A stretch of 64,000 bases of DNA from Lutraria lutraria (GCA_964023205.1 OZ026835.1:11180414-11244413); one strand, 5' to 3'; counted from the first letter of the stretch, positions 33,688 through 47,512 are shown. Notes: generated by a model not told the origin, from the sequence alone. Program-made: numbers and translations.

Positions 33688-36600
33688 TCATTTCTGGAAC
33701 CTTGACTGCTTCTCTTTTGCCAATTCCCCTGTTGCAGCAGGCTCAGTTGGTGCCAAATGATATGCTAAACGTCTTGGATCATCTTCTTCCAGTACCCTTC
33801 TTTGCATGCCAACACGGTCATTGATCCGCATAGTAAGTGCTATGCGTACAATGTCTTTGACATATGTGTAGTTTTTTTTGTTTTTCACAGGAAAAACTGA
33901 CCACCGTCCACTCTTTTTGGAGTAGTATCTGTGATATCTGTACAATAAAATTGCTTTGGTTAAAAAGTAATCAGAAAACCTGATTAGAAACCTACTGGAA
34001 GTATAAAAAATAGAATATTGGGTAGTGTCAGTGAAGGTGTCATGTATTTTGTATGTTCTGTCAGAGGCAAATATCACATGCCTTGATTCCATACATTTAG
34101 ATAATCTATAATGTATAATTTCATTTATACTGACGGAATTACTTCACTGCAAACGGATATATGTGAAGTGAAAGTGAAGTTTTCTTCACATTTTGTTTCC
34201 TTTTTAATACATTGGATTCTCTTTTATGGACAAAATCATAGTGTGATTTTTCCAAATGTATTGGTCCACTAATGAATCATTTAACAATAATGTAATGAAA
34301 CAGACAATACTGCAAAACTACATACCTCACATAATTATGAGTATATCTACAGTTACACTGTGCTGTGATTTAACTATCATACACATATCATATGAACAAA
34401 AGAAATCATTCTCTTTTTTCTTAATGATGTCATCGTTTAATGAATTGAACACTCACATTGCATTTCCATCTTTATTCTTCATCAGGGATCTGTCTGCATG
34501 GTGATTGTGGTCTATGGCCGCAAGTCTGTTTCTTATTCGGTACACAGGAGGACTGTATGCAAACCGTTTGGCACAGTACATCAGAATCAGCTGGTGAAAA
34601 ACCTCTAATTCAGCTGTACTCCTATGAATTTATAAGACATCATTACCTTTAGTATTTCTGTATTAGACGCCTTACATATAATTGAACTACATGAAATCAA
34701 ACTTCAGTTTTCGAGACAATGATGGTAACACACACAGTACAGTAGTGAAGAATGTAAAAGGTAGATGCAGAGAACACAATAATGGGGGAAACTTTGAGCA
34801 TATGGCTGTTATAGCAGTATATGAACATATGAAATCCATACTTCTAATGTAGCTGGTTCAAGCAGGTTCTGAAGTCTGAAAGGTTTAATGTTCTTATCAC
34901 ATACATTGGATTCTAATATGGAAATACAAATAACGTTACAATAATAACTGTAAGCTATTCATAATCAACTAGAGCTTTTTCACAGAGGTGACTAATTCCC
35001 CTACACTAAGAAAGTTATAGTACACTATACGACTAAGTTCAAGGGGCTATAACTCTGCAATGAGTGAATCATTGGGCATGAAAATTGTCTTGCACATCTA
35101 CATTTCATGGCAAAAACATACTTCAAGTTTCACTGCAATCGCTAAAAGAATGTGACAGTCGTTTGCTGACGGACTGACCGAGTGAATCCAATATACCCCC
35201 GCTCAAACTTTGTTTAAGGGGATATAATTATGCTAATATTATCTATGAAAACTAACCTGAAGTTAAGGTAGTATGGCACATTTTTCAGGAGGCGTTTGTT
35301 AAGAATTACAGATGCCAAATTCTGTAAGGTTTGCTTGTCTTTTTGGGGGCATAGCCAGGGCTTATCTCTCTCTTCTTCATTGTCAATTGGTTCATGTAAG
35401 CACTGGTTTATTCCACAACCATGAGATAATGTCCATGAATGCTGATTGGTGATATGATGGAGCAAGCTTCTCCAGATGCACTGAAATAACAATCAGTAGA
35501 AATAAAAGAAATACAAATCAACACTTACTACAAATATACTACTAGTACTATATATACTAAAACTGATAAATCCATCTGCAATTTGTAACATATAAATAAT
35601 TTCTGGTATTTTTCTGACATTACACAAACAATGTGCTGAATTCCAATTACGTTGGTCTGCCGTAATGCCTGGAATGCCTATTGCCATTTTTTACTATAGG
35701 GGCACAATGGCTGTTCATCCAGGTGTTTTTGCACTTTTGACAAAATATCAGTCAGAATGATAATTACTTCAGTAAAGACTTTGGAAGCAATTCTGTATTT
35801 AGATACTTTTGAGTGGGTTCACAAACTACTCAGACATGACTATGTGGCCTGAATTGGCCCAGTCAGACCCATTTTCAGGATAATTAGGCAGATAATGTGG
35901 CTTTCTGATAGTTCACATTGATGTTATAAACATACTTACCAGAAATTCCTCATAATTGTTGGCTCTGCTACAAGTGAACCAGAAGTGGTTAATTATATCT
36001 CGCTGCCACTGTATCAAAACTTTATTTTCTTTCTTTTGGGCAATCTAGAGAAAACATAAAAGCTGTGTATTCTCATTTCACAAAAAATGCCAACAACAAT
36101 CATGACTTTCACTCCTTCTGAACTGGTGTGCAACAACTTCAAACAGTTTCCAGCAAAAACACAAATCCATAGCAATATTAATAAGTAATGCATTTGAGTA
36201 ATACATGCATGTCTGACCCTGACATATTCCACATAAAAGTTATTCAGTTATATTCTTGTGAAACAAGCACAAAACTGCAGTATCATGGAAAGGAAATTAA
36301 CGCTCTATCACTCTTGCTAACAATAATATTACCGGTATTTGAGAACTTGTTAATAACAAGCATTTGCTATATAACTAAGTACCTTTCATGTGCTAAGAAG
36401 CCATACCTTCATTATTTTTTTCCCCAAGTTCTTAGCAGCATGCCATATGTCATGTGAATGTTTCAAATCTTGATGATCCTTCTCTACAAACATACAAAGT
36501 TTCAGTCACAGATAAGAATGAAGTCAACCAAAAAGTGACACTGTCTAAATGATTTTTCTACAATGTTCAGCATACTGAGAACTGTGCTGCTGAACGAAAC

Positions 36601-39600
36601 TTATTCTTTATAAAGATATATTGTGCTATACTGATATAATAAATGCTCTGTGCTATCCTGATATAATACATTATAATGCTCTATCAACATACCAAGGCTC
36701 ATGTAGAAACTGTAACTACTTATGAGATAAGAAAAGTCACTGAATGTACGAGGCATATTTATACTACCATTGCCATAGCAACCAACACTTAAAAAATGCC
36801 GGAACTGCATGTATCATAGCTAAATAGCCACATATATATAAATATCACACCACTTGCTCAAAACCTTCTAGTTTATTTCAATATTTTTTTGAAGATTTCC
36901 CTATATGAAAAGAGCAGGTCAATTTGACCTGGGGTCATGACTTAAACAATCTTTGTAGAGGTCTACTAGGCAATTCTGCAAAACAAATATCTAACCTGAA
37001 GATCTTCTGGTTGCTGCGAAGATTAAAAAAAAACATTTTGGATGCTATGGAAACCCATAGTTTTTTCAAATTAAATTCATTAAAACAATTCAGGTAGATC
37101 TTCCTAAAAGATCATTCTGTCACTCTGTGCCAGGTGAGCTCAATATCAACAACAACAACAAAAACTAATAATGTGTACATAGGACTTTGATGCCCCCGCC
37201 ATTTCACACTAGACACAGAAATGAGTGTTGTGAATACAACATAGAGCAGGTTGCTTGGGAATGTACTTTCACTATTTCAATATAAGGAATGAACGTAAAT
37301 ATTTAAGTGTCCACTGTGACCTTGAACTTTGAGTGACAGTTTTTCAGATGACACATCGCGTTGTTATACTGAACATTCGCGCCAAATTATTTCAAAATCC
37401 AATCATGCATGACAAAGTTATGAGCCGGACACTAAAATGCTGTAACACACAACACACAGGGTAAACACTATATGCCTTTAGCCATTTCATGGCGCTGGCA
37501 TAAAAAGGTAAAAATTAGCACAACATACTCATTATGGCTCCGATTCCAAGATGTGCATCAGTCACCAATTCCTTTACTTTTATTCCTTTTCCTCTGGCAT
37601 CTTCTAATGCTAACTGAAATCCAGCTTTCTCCATATTTGCTGATTTCCTATCTGTTGTTCTTTTATCAAGTGTCTGGATAGATACAATTTTTTTTGTTTT
37701 CTCTTCCATTAACGTGTATGAACAATATTGTGCAGAATGGCCAGGGGAGTCATTGCGTCCATCACCTGTAAATATACAAAAGAGCAGAGACACACATTAA
37801 TTTTAGTACATTATGTTCAAGTTAGTAATAAACATTAAAAGCTCTAAGTAACCTAAGAACTTAGGTCTTATACCGGATATATTGTCTAGTTGAGGAATGT
37901 GTACATCTGCTCAGTTACTAGTTTATATCAACATTGAAACAGCAAGGTTAGATTTTCACAGGAGCAAAACAGTACGAGCACCAGTCTCTGTACCAAAAGG
38001 TAGTTTGTACTTTGACTCAGTGTTATACTCTGCATTCATGAATAACCATTTTGGAGAACAGAGTGGACAATATTCTAGTGACCGGGCATGATTAATGTAT
38101 GCATAGTTAGTTATGCAAAGTATATGAACACAGCCAATAAATATGTTTATTTTCATACACGGTTTTCTGTAATATTTACCTAGCATTCATATTTATTAGA
38201 AAAATAAAGTGTTAGCTTACCCAATAGTACAAGTTCTTCATCACCAAATGCCTCAATAACTTCAGTTTGTTTTTCTGCCCAGTACTGATCTATAGTTGGA
38301 ACTATGTAGCTCCGCTGAATTCTGTGGAATGTTGTGGAAGAAACAAACCTCAAATTCAGGTGCTTTGCCCACAACACCAATTTACCAATGTTATTCCCAG
38401 ACGTAAGTGTAGCCACAGAGGCAAGGAAATCAACACTATTAACCCTTTTGTTAAGCACTGCCTGTGCACACCAGCGATGAACCAGATGTCCGGATCCGCA
38501 CATCTGAAACAATATATATAAATCCAAAATTAAGAAATAAGCATTACATTTTTTTCTTTGGTCCAGTGTAGCAAGAAATATATTTCCTCATTGAATTTTT
38601 ATAAAGTAGATAAAATTGTGCCATACAGTAATTTGACCATGTTCATACAACAAAGTTTAAATGCACAAAAATGCGGACAGTATTGTATACGTTTTCAATT
38701 TTGTTCTCAAAATGCTTTCTCACCAGAAACTGGATGGATACAAGTTCCATTCAAAAGCGAATTTCATTTATCATACCAATAAATGTGGATTCAACAGTTT
38801 TTCCAATTAGGTTAATGTAAAGGGTAATAATGAAAGTTATCATTTCAAATTATAAACAAGAGGTTCGCCACCAGTGCCAACACCTATCACCTATGAAGTT
38901 GTATGTTGCTACCTCTTCTACTTTCTGAGTTATGAGCTACATAAAGCAATGATCACTATCACTGGAACTTTTCTTTTAAAAAACAGCTGAGTTAAAACTT
39001 ATAAAAAGTGCAGTGTTGCAATAATGCTGTATAGGGTACAATATTGTTGTAAATTATATATCTTTTTACAAAATTTGATAAAAAACTTCACTGCAAAAAC
39101 ATTGCAAATTTGTTATAAGAGACAAAATTGGCTTTCTGATGGCGAATATTTAGTATACCCATTTCAGATATAAAGCTGATCCAATGAATTCATCAATAAG
39201 TCTTATGTTATCTGGATGCCTGCAATCTGCCTGTAGACATTTATTTACATTGGTTCCAGCCAGACTTCGAATCTGATCTACATGGGCAAAGCACACAGTT
39301 GCTTCTATCAAAGGCTCAACACCTTCCTGAGTAAGAACTCGTTTGATTCCTGGGCCCAGCTCTTCTTCGACACCTTCAACATCTTCATCTTCTTCAGTCT
39401 CCATCGCAAATTCCATCTCTTCATATGCGACCTCTTCATATAAATCATTTACTTCATCTGGTCTGAAATAATTAGGAAATGAAGAAAAATATAATCCCCA
39501 ATAGATGCTCAATTTTGCCTATATAATTTCACGAGATACATGTAACCCTATCCTAAATTATTCAGCTGAAACAAATCAGATCACTGCTACATTGGCTTTG

Positions 39601-42600
39601 GACACCAATGAAAATATATATTGTGAAACTACCATTGTACGAAGCATAAAGATTGTCTATCAAATTGATATCCATCCATTTCCCCCTCCACACAGACAGA
39701 ATGACAGATCTTTATGAACAACATCAAAATGTCACCATCATAATAGCATTCATCATGTGACTGGAAAAGGTGACTTTAGCACTATCTGGATTCCACTAGT
39801 ATCAAATTTTACCAATGTTTCACAAGTGAAGGCATCACTAGGTATTGGTGGTAAAGGTGTCTTCACCACAAGTACTTGCTTTTTGCACATTATCTCAATT
39901 AGTCAATGTGGTAACATGTGTGTTTCTAAAGTAAAATATACCTACTTTTGCACAACAGAGTTACAGCCTGACCTAAAAAATATGTCAACCAAAACACAGT
40001 CAGAATAAACTGTGCATTAAGATTTGTAATATCATTTAAATCATGTATTTAGTTGTTCTAAAATTATTCAATGCCAACTGAGTACACAAATAGAACAATC
40101 AAATAAAGAGATATTTACAGAAAGAACAAAGTTGCACCAGGGAATCAAACCCATATCTCTTGGCTCTCAACAATGCATCTAACCCCGTACTCAGTCAAAT
40201 GTATATTTATTAACAGGCAGGCAGATTTTTTTTGATAGTGGGGTCTCAGTAATGATGCAGCACTTTAAGTCAGACTACTTTTATTCACAGCAAAATAGAT
40301 TTGAAACTGTATAATAATGTATACCTTATACACATGTATGTAAAGGACTCTCTACTGAAAACTACACTGATACTGTAAAAGAGACTTACAGAACAGCCGT
40401 CATCTCAAAACTTGGTTCATAATCGGGATCTTCTACATCTGCCTCATTATCTTCTATCAATTCAGACACATCAATAGAGAGACTGAAGGAATTACAAACA
40501 AAAGCTTCACATAATTGCTATCATTCATTTATAAAGCATGATGAAATGATGTTTGTAAAACATCTTAAGGCCAATTACCCAAACAATTGAAATTCATGAT
40601 GAGCGTAGTTTGATGACTGCAGTATGACCTAGTGATGTCAGAAGCAAATAGAGGTCTTCTGCTAAGACCAGCATCCCCATCAAGTATACATGTTCCAATC
40701 AAGGCCAAGAAGTTGTGTTTGTAACTCTGTTGTCACTGTGTCTGACCTAATTACTTAATACATGTAATTATTATTATTTTATGATTGAGTTCATTAGACC
40801 AACCTCTGTACCACATTTGAAGAAACTACCTAAGCTTTCTCTAATATCTGAATTGTAAGTATTTGACTATTTGAATGGGAAATATTTTACTGACATTATC
40901 TCCTTGAACTTAAATTCAGTGATAAAAAATGGAAGGTGTTCTCTAATATTTATGACCAAATGTCATAATTAGTCCAACAATAAAGGATGCAATTGATATA
41001 TAAATGAAGAAAGAATGAACATCAAGCATAAATAAATAGTGTAAAATTTTTACTTGAAAGGATCAACAAATGATGATTGTCCTGTACTGGTAACTTTGCG
41101 TCGGCCACTTTTAAGGACCTGCTGTCTAGAAGCAGTTGAGCTAGCACTTATTTCAGCAGCACTCATAGTCGCATCACTGAAATAAAGTGCAGTGTACGAT
41201 AATATGCCAACTAGAACCTATATCAAGTCAATACATGAATGTAAGAAGTAAATAATTCACCATTACTGAAATCATAATGACACATTCCAATTTCCAGAAC
41301 TATTTTACAAATTATAATTTGTTCTGTAAGTCATAAACAAATGACTGGCTAATAGCAAGAACTAAAGGCTATACACTGCCATACCTGATGTTCAAATAAA
41401 AGCAGGAAAACAACAGGATGTGAATAATGTTCATGAGCTGTCAATAACACATAATTTTTGGTCAGTCCATCTGCTTATGTTCAACATGTATAATCTAGAA
41501 ACAGTAATGCCTCAATAATTGTTTCACTTTGTATTCATACAACACCACTGCATAGTTTCAAGTGCGAAAATGCCTTTGCTGTCAAAATTAATGTCTTATA
41601 ATCATTTTCAACATATTTTATAATAATATTTGCACAGTACTTTACATTTGTTATGTGCGTCTTGGATTCTGACCAGTACTAATGCATGAAAGAATAGATT
41701 GTGAAGGTTCTTGTAGAATTCTACTTCTGATGGGATTCGTAAACCACAGTCTCCGGGTCATAAATATTACTTTTAGAGCTACGCCCCTAAGACTATTTAA
41801 GGAGGTGTAAAAATGATTTTACTTCTTCTCACCTATCGGAAGATGCCCCTGATATCTCCGAAACTAATGGTGTACTAAGCTTTCCTGGTTTAGCTGGGGT
41901 TGAAGTTGAAGGGACAGCAAACAATGCTCTTCCTACATCCTGTCGTAATTGACTGATGCGTGGATCTAATATGTCACCATGTGACCTGTGCATACCTTTT
42001 TGATAGCTGAAAGTTAAACGTACAAATACAAATGAATAAGGCAATGCAATAGTAAACGCAACTGTACATATATCGTAACGGAGCTGTAGGAAAAGTAAAC
42101 AATATTATATACATATACTAAAATAAAATAATTTAACAAACTAATTGAATAACTCTCCTTTGATGCAAGTTAGTGTTCCACTTTAGGTCACATTTTTAGA
42201 GAAGTTGTCGGGATATCAACAATCACCTTTTGATGTAAAAATATAGGGGTAGCATCACATGAAACACAAGCCATGACCATGATAAGTAAATGACTTACAT
42301 ATTACCTGACATTTACTTATGCAAACCATAAAAACTTTACTTTGATCAATTGGCACATCCTTTTTTAAAAGACATCTAACTTGTAAGTCACTGTAACATC
42401 CACATCATAAGTGGAAGTCTGTTTTGTGAAGACTTTTCATCAGTACCTAAGTACAGTACTCACCTAAACACCTTGTTTGTGCATGCAAACAAACAACTGT
42501 TGATTATGGCATGTTACTTCAAGGAAAATATTGCTGTTATTATCATCATTTTAGTGCAACACTGTAAGGAAACAAGTAATTAGCATTCATAAACAAGATA

Positions 42601-43800
42601 TCGCCATATACAGCTTAGTTTACTTTATTTTAGTAGTTGTAATTCGTTTGAAGTGTGGATAGGAATGATGATAGAAGTGTGGGCTTATTGAAGTGAATCA
42701 CTTAGTGAATATGTAATGTGGTAATCACTGAATCACAGCACCTGTATGGTATAATTATAACAGACAACAGAAGGCCCCATGTTTGACTCTTGAGTTCTAG
42801 ATTGGTCACTATAGTGAATATTCTCCGCCTTTTACATAGTTCAAACACAAATCACACATTTTTTTGGTTCGATTTGACAGTAACTTGAGTAAACAATACT
42901 AAACATAGATAATTATAACAACAGCATTTAATTATTTGATGTATGCTACTATATATATTTATGTATGAAACCCACACTCAACACAGAACTGAAGGTTAGA
43001 ATTACCTAATTGTTCAGTTTCAAATAAGTCAATATTAATTTATTATAAAATTGATGAAATGTATCAATATTGTAGCATCTGTATAAATATAATACAAATA
43101 GTCTGTGAAATAAACCATCTAGCTAGCTAAGGTTACTTGCTAAAGTTGCAAGCAGGCGATCGCAGGTTAGAACTGATATTTTAGGTACAAAAAAGTATGC
43201 ACATTTCTCATCTCTGAGTTCATAACAAACAATGACTTCGAGACACTTGGGACTGTCAGTCACTTATCAACTGATGATACTCGCTGGTTTTGTGTCAAAT
43301 AAGTTTTGACTATACATGTACATGTATGCAAATGTCAACATTGTCAGTAGTGGACACAGTGCCTATATAGATCTACATACACGTGTAGATTTTTAGGCAA
43401 ATATTTTTTCAATGTAATTCTTCAACAGAACTAACACTTCACAGTCACAATTTATTCTACGAGTACTGTACTGTAACGATGTTGACAAACGACAGCAGAT
43501 TAGATTTCATTATACGCGTCTAAATTCATCAAGTCGCAAACAGTACAGTATGATTCAGATTTACAAACATTTATAAGGAATAATCGCTTACTTGTCCAAC
43601 AGGAATTTCGCCACATCGGCGTGACTCTTTAGTCCATTTTCTTCTTTTACTCGCCTCCATCGTTCAAATTCAAGCCCTAAGCTAATACGACGGACGTTAG
43701 CCTTTTGCTTCTGTTCCTTCCTTTTACGTTTCCTTGCTGACTCGCTAAGAACCGGACCTCTTCCTTTCCGCTTTTTGGGAGTAACCGCTTCGTTCTCCAT
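33688..43800 (-). CDS. Kolobok-type transposase, twelve exons, intact
   Basis: Minus-strand exons: 43800-43592, 42006-41833, 41176-41054, 40482-40390, 39462-39159, 38503-38221, 37765-37529, 36483-36407, 36044-35940, 35480-35257, 34621-34457, 33937-33688. They join in phase to 2244 bp, 747 residues, ending in TGA, with GT-AG at every border. Layout: basic nuclear-signal region (about 9-40), low-complexity linker, acidic stretch (about 170-235), a Cys/His cluster (CLQADCRHPDN ... MCGSGHLVHRW, about 280-310), then the catalytic region with GDGRNDSPGHSAQY (D397) and VTDAH (D465), followed by HSHDIWHAAKNLGKK and INHFWF. These are the family's marks; the third acidic residue I cannot place. The C-terminal SPPVYRIRNRLAAIDHNHH phrase also fits. 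No THAP domain is seen. The start is ATG 43800. Such an intact gene suggests recent or present activity. Confidence 0.88.
34970..35215. repeat. Mollusc-type interspersed repeat in a transposase intron
   Basis: Holds the phrases AAGGGGCTATAACTCTGCAA, CAAGTTTCACTGCAATCGCT and GTTTGCTGACGGACTGAC before a run ending TATACCCCC, a pattern I associate with widespread mollusc repeats. Confidence 0.5.
36895..37145. repeat. Mollusc-type interspersed repeat in a transposase intron
   Basis: AGGTCAATTTGACCTGGGGTCATGAC, then a 'TAGAGGTCTACTAGGCAA' phrase and GTGCCAGGTGAGCTC. Non-coding, same class of common dispersed repeat by my reading. Confidence 0.4.
40133..40205 (-). repeat. tRNA-like SINE block
   Basis: On the minus strand a good B box, GGGTTTGATTCCC, about 50 bases after a loose A box, ending GGTGCAAC. 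Similar in kind to the blocks at 26262 and 26650. It lies in a transposase intron. Confidence 0.55.
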
Positions 43801-43892
43801 TTTCAATTTTGTGGTTCGATGACGTCATACGTTTGTGCGTACTTCCGATTATTGACGAAGAGTTTTCGGAATTGTTCGGGAAATTCATACGT

Positions 43893-43940
43893 AAACACTA
43901 TTTAGTATTTTGTCCGGAGGACAAAATACTAAATAGCGTT
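43893..43940. repeat. Inverted repeat upstream of the transposase start
   Basis: AACACTATTTAGTATTTTGTCC and GGACAAAATACTAAATAGCGTT pair with one mismatch around a 4-base spacer. It lies between the right end of the element (44088) and the transposase ATG (43800), so it would be in the promoter or 5' leader. Confidence 0.85.
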
Positions 43941-44092
43941 TTCAGTTGCTTATTTCTCAAAGAAGGAACGGCGACCCGAGATCAGATATGGGTCCCTTCT
44001 GTACCATTTTGGGTATAATTTAATATCTCAATCTTTCGAGATTCTTTGTAGATAGAAAATACTACCAATTTTAAGCCTTATTGGGGCTTTAA

Positions 44093-44430
44093 ATAAAATA
44101 AGAAAAAATACCACAAACAAGGGAAATTTGAAATATAAAAGTAATTAAAGCATACAAAAATACTATGAAATAAAAATAAATACAAAAAAACGGAAAAATT
44201 TACAACATCGTGACCCAAGTAAATATTGGAAAATCCTCCGGGGAGATAACTCCAATAAAATAGAAACTAATTTGAATGACCTTCACGATTTTTTTAAAAA
44301 TGTGAAGATACTGAGTCAGAAACTGACCAACTTGAAGAAGGCATTATTAATGAGCATATAAATTATATAATTACCGAAAATGAAATTAAATTTCGAGTTA
44401 AATCTTCGAATAATAACAAAGCTCACCGTT
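44093..44430 (+). mobile_element. LINE ORF2, continuation after the nested insertions
   Basis: Resumes the linker in the frame left at 28421. After a stop at about 44150 it reads HRDPSKYWKILRGDNSN, then NLNDLHDFFKNV, then INYIITENEIKFRVKSSNNNKAH, the usual run-up to a LINE reverse transcriptase. Similarity ends near 44430, where different sequence starts. Confidence 0.8.
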
Positions 44431-45980
44431 AAACTATAAATAGATAGTCAGCCATACTCCGTGCGTCTTAGATTTTAACAGCTAAAGATTGACAAATCAA
44501 GGTCGACGCCGCCCATTTTACCGACAAGGGAGATAATATATCGTTAATCGTCGTTTAGTACCTGTGCGAGTTATGTCCCGTGATTTGAGTTAATACTATA
44601 AATTTCCGCGTTAGTGTTGCGCGATTATTATTATTATTATTTTTTTTTTTTTTGATGAAGAGGATACTTCGATTTCTTTCTTCCTTGAGAAACATTAATA
44701 GTTGATCATCCTTATTGTTGTTAAACTATAGTTTGTTATAGACCAGTGGTACAGTTGATCAGCTGAGCTCTACTCAATCAGATACAGCTCAACGCCTGAT
44801 ACAGTACAGCCCAGATTACCTTTATGATTATTGTTGTTCTAGTTGTTCTAATATTATTATTACACGTCAGTATTTGAAAAGTAACCATCAGTGACTACAA
44901 CCATGAGTAGTGAGAATCCCCCGAATTCATCACATGACCCGTTAGAGATTAACACAGGCAACACCGTGTATGCCCACCACATAGAGCACCTTAGTGACGA
45001 TGGAGTCAGGGAACCTGGATCGCCACTTACTTCTAGAGTTGATTATAACCAAAATGAAGACTTATTGGCCACCCCAAGTTGGGAAGTTACATTTAGGTTA
45101 CCAAGACCAGTGACAATATGACCAGTGTGCAACTGCCTGTTTCTAGGGCAAGTTTGGACCATAGTACATGATGGTAAAGGCGGGAGGAACTCAGTACATG
45201 GCCAGTACAACGGGAGTATGTCTGCAAGGGTAATTAGGTGAGGGACTGGTGTCTTAACGGGCACGGAGAGCCATTGCAGAGCCCATGTTGGGAAGAAATC
45301 CTACCCAGGAACAATTGAGGATTGAGCTTCAAATATTAAACAACTTACAAGAAAATCATTTCCAGGATCTACACCCATGACTATGGAGCAAAAGTTCATT
45401 GCTTTCCTTCTAATCTGCACGTGCTTTCCGGGAACCTTGCTTTCGTTGTAGTGTTCCCTAACTTTAAACGTTTTGACAGCTTTTACAATGAAAGCCGGGA
45501 CCCACGCTTATTTTCGTCACTACCGTCAATCGAACAGATGGCGAGTTCACTACCTTGGAGTATTTTATACACTCAATAAGGGAAAAAAAGTAAATGAGGA
45601 AGGCAGTATTTCTGTGCTAGTTCACAATAAACACCTCCCTGACAAGAGACAAATTACCTAAGACCTTCAACACAGCTAGTGCTGGTTAATCAAGTAATAC
45701 CGATCCAACAGTGATAGCTTATCATGAAGGGTATTTTTAGCCCGTCTGGGACAGAATAAGTATGAGTCAACAATTAGAACTGTTACTAGAACTGTTACTT
45801 GTTCATTACTAGTCAATGGTTTTAGATGCATGTTTAGTGCCTGTACAAAATACAGAATGGCTTTGAATCAGTGAAAGGATCGATACGACACTCTGCTCAC
45901 ATTAAATAAAGACATCCTCTTACCATAAACATACCGAACTGCCAAAAGAGTTACTAATCCAGGAAATTGAGCAGTAAAAA
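44431..45980 (+). other. Probable 5' region of the P-element-like transposon
   Basis: The sequence changes character at about 44431. It includes a poly-ATT/T run near 44625-44655 and a short open frame from ATG 44903 (MSSENPPNSSHDPLEINT..., about 72 codons) that I do not recognise. No THAP finger was found. It may be leader and first exons of the P-type element, or unrelated DNA. Confidence 0.35.
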
Positions 45981-45999
45981 GAAAAAAATAACATGTCTT

Positions 46000-47512
46000 T
46001 AAGCTGAAAATGAGAAACTACAAAGAAAATTCAAAAGATCCATATCAACAAATGGAATTCAGCTTGGGTAGTTCCAAGATATTGAAATGCAGGATTTGAT
46101 GGCATCGTGTCAAAAAGACATCGAAACTGCATTTCCTGATGAAGCATCATACCAGCGAATGTTCTGGAGTCAGCAGTTGAAACATCAAGAGAGTGGAAAG
46201 CAAGGGATAAGATGGCATCCAATGATTATTAAGTGGTGTCTTTTTATTCGGCAGAAATCCCCAGCAGCATATTATGCAATTAGAGATGCCGGTTTTATAC
46301 AACTACCTAGCAATAGAACTTTGTTTGACTTTTCGAATTACATTAAAAGTGATTTAGGGTTGAATGCAGATGTTTTGAAACTTTTAAAAGATGAAGCTAA
46401 CAAGCACAAAATGTTTGAGGAAGAGTGGAGAAAGTATGTGGGTATACTGTTTGATGAGATCAGTGTGAAAGAAGATTTAGTGTATGATAAATCATCTGGA
46501 GAACTTATCGGTTACTGCAATTTGGATGTTATTGGTAATAATATACTGCAGATGGAGAATTGTTTAAGTGGGAGGGACAATCGTATTGCCAAGTGCATTC
46601 TAGTTTTGATGGCCAGAGGAGTTGCAACCTCTTTGCAATTTCCCCTTGCTAATCAAAGCATCTCTGCAGACTTTTTATATCCAATTATTTGGACAGCAGA
46701 TCCAAGTAGAAATATTTACTTCATATCAGACGTGCCATATTTGCCACGAAATTGCTTTAGTAATTCATACTCCCACCGTAATACAAGAAGACTTTGGAGA
46801 AATGGAAAGGATACTTCCTGGATGCATGTTGTCCGCCTCTTTGAAGAACATTGTGAATTTAATATGTACACCCCTTGTCCAAGATTTACTAGAAAACATA
46901 TAGACTTTTAAATGCATTCTCTTACATGAAGGTGAATCTTGCAGCCCAGGTAATGAGTAGCAGTGTAACTAATGCTTTACAAGATTATTACAATGAAAGT
47001 GTGTCTGAGACTGTCCTATACATACAAAATGTGATTAAGTTTTTTGATATTATGAATGTCAGGTCACTGGTTGAAGGGAGGAATAAGAGAAACCCTGATT
47101 TGATTCCTTTCATTTCCTCTGATGATGTAGGCTAGACTGGTTAGAGAATGACTTTTTGCATTATTTTGACTACTGGGCTGAACGTGTAACTCAACGACCG
47201 GGTCAGTTTACAAAAGAAGAATGGTCTGGAATGCAGCTAAGTTATCAGACAATGGATGGTCTAAGGTGTTCAGTCTTGTCTATTGTTTCCTGTGTCAAGT
47301 TTTTGTTAAATCAAGCTTGTCATTTTGTGTTGACTAGTGTGTTCAAACAGGATCCACTAGAACAACACTTTGGTCACTATATGCACAAAGGCGGAAAGAA
47401 CAAAAACCCAACAGTTCGAAAAGTTCGTCATAGTTTGACAAATATACGAACAGTTGGTGCGCAAGCATTGGCACCACGGCGTGGAAACACAGAGGCCCTT
47501 GGGGTGTTGTAA
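46000..47512 (+). pseudogene. P-element/THAP9-like transposase, copy 1
   Basis: A coiled-coil lead-in (AENEKLQRKFKRS, about 46003) precedes an open stretch at 46087-46911: WHPMIIKWCLFIRQKSPAAY, GILFDEISVKEDLVYD (first catalytic Asp region), then SDVPYLPRNC. Later pieces are MKVNLAAQVMSSSV (46926), WLENDFLHYFDYWAE (about 47140) and DPLEQHFGHYMHKGGKNKNPTV (47361 on), the C-terminal signature of P-type transposases. A 133-bp deletion at about 46699 removes the DGAT segment that copy 2 keeps. A frameshift at about 47130 is shared by both copies. No THAP finger was found. Dead. Confidence 0.8.

Larger units (their letters stand above)
28754..44088. mobile_element. 15.3-kb Kolobok-type DNA transposon with two intact genes
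   Basis: Bounded by TTAA (28750-28753 and 44089-44092). Inverted ends are AGCCACAATAAGG at the left and AGCCCCAATAAGG at the right. TTAA duplications with 5'-AG ends are the published hallmark of the Kolobok superfamily. It holds a plus-strand gene (29066-31934, P2X7 ballast-domain protein) and a minus-strand transposase gene (33688-43800). Both start about 300 bp inside an end and converge on 31.9-33.7 kb. Both are fully open with correct splice phases, so the element may have been active recently. Introns hold nested SINEs, MITEs and palindromes. It is unusually large for a cut-and-paste element, mainly because of introns. Confidence 0.85.
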
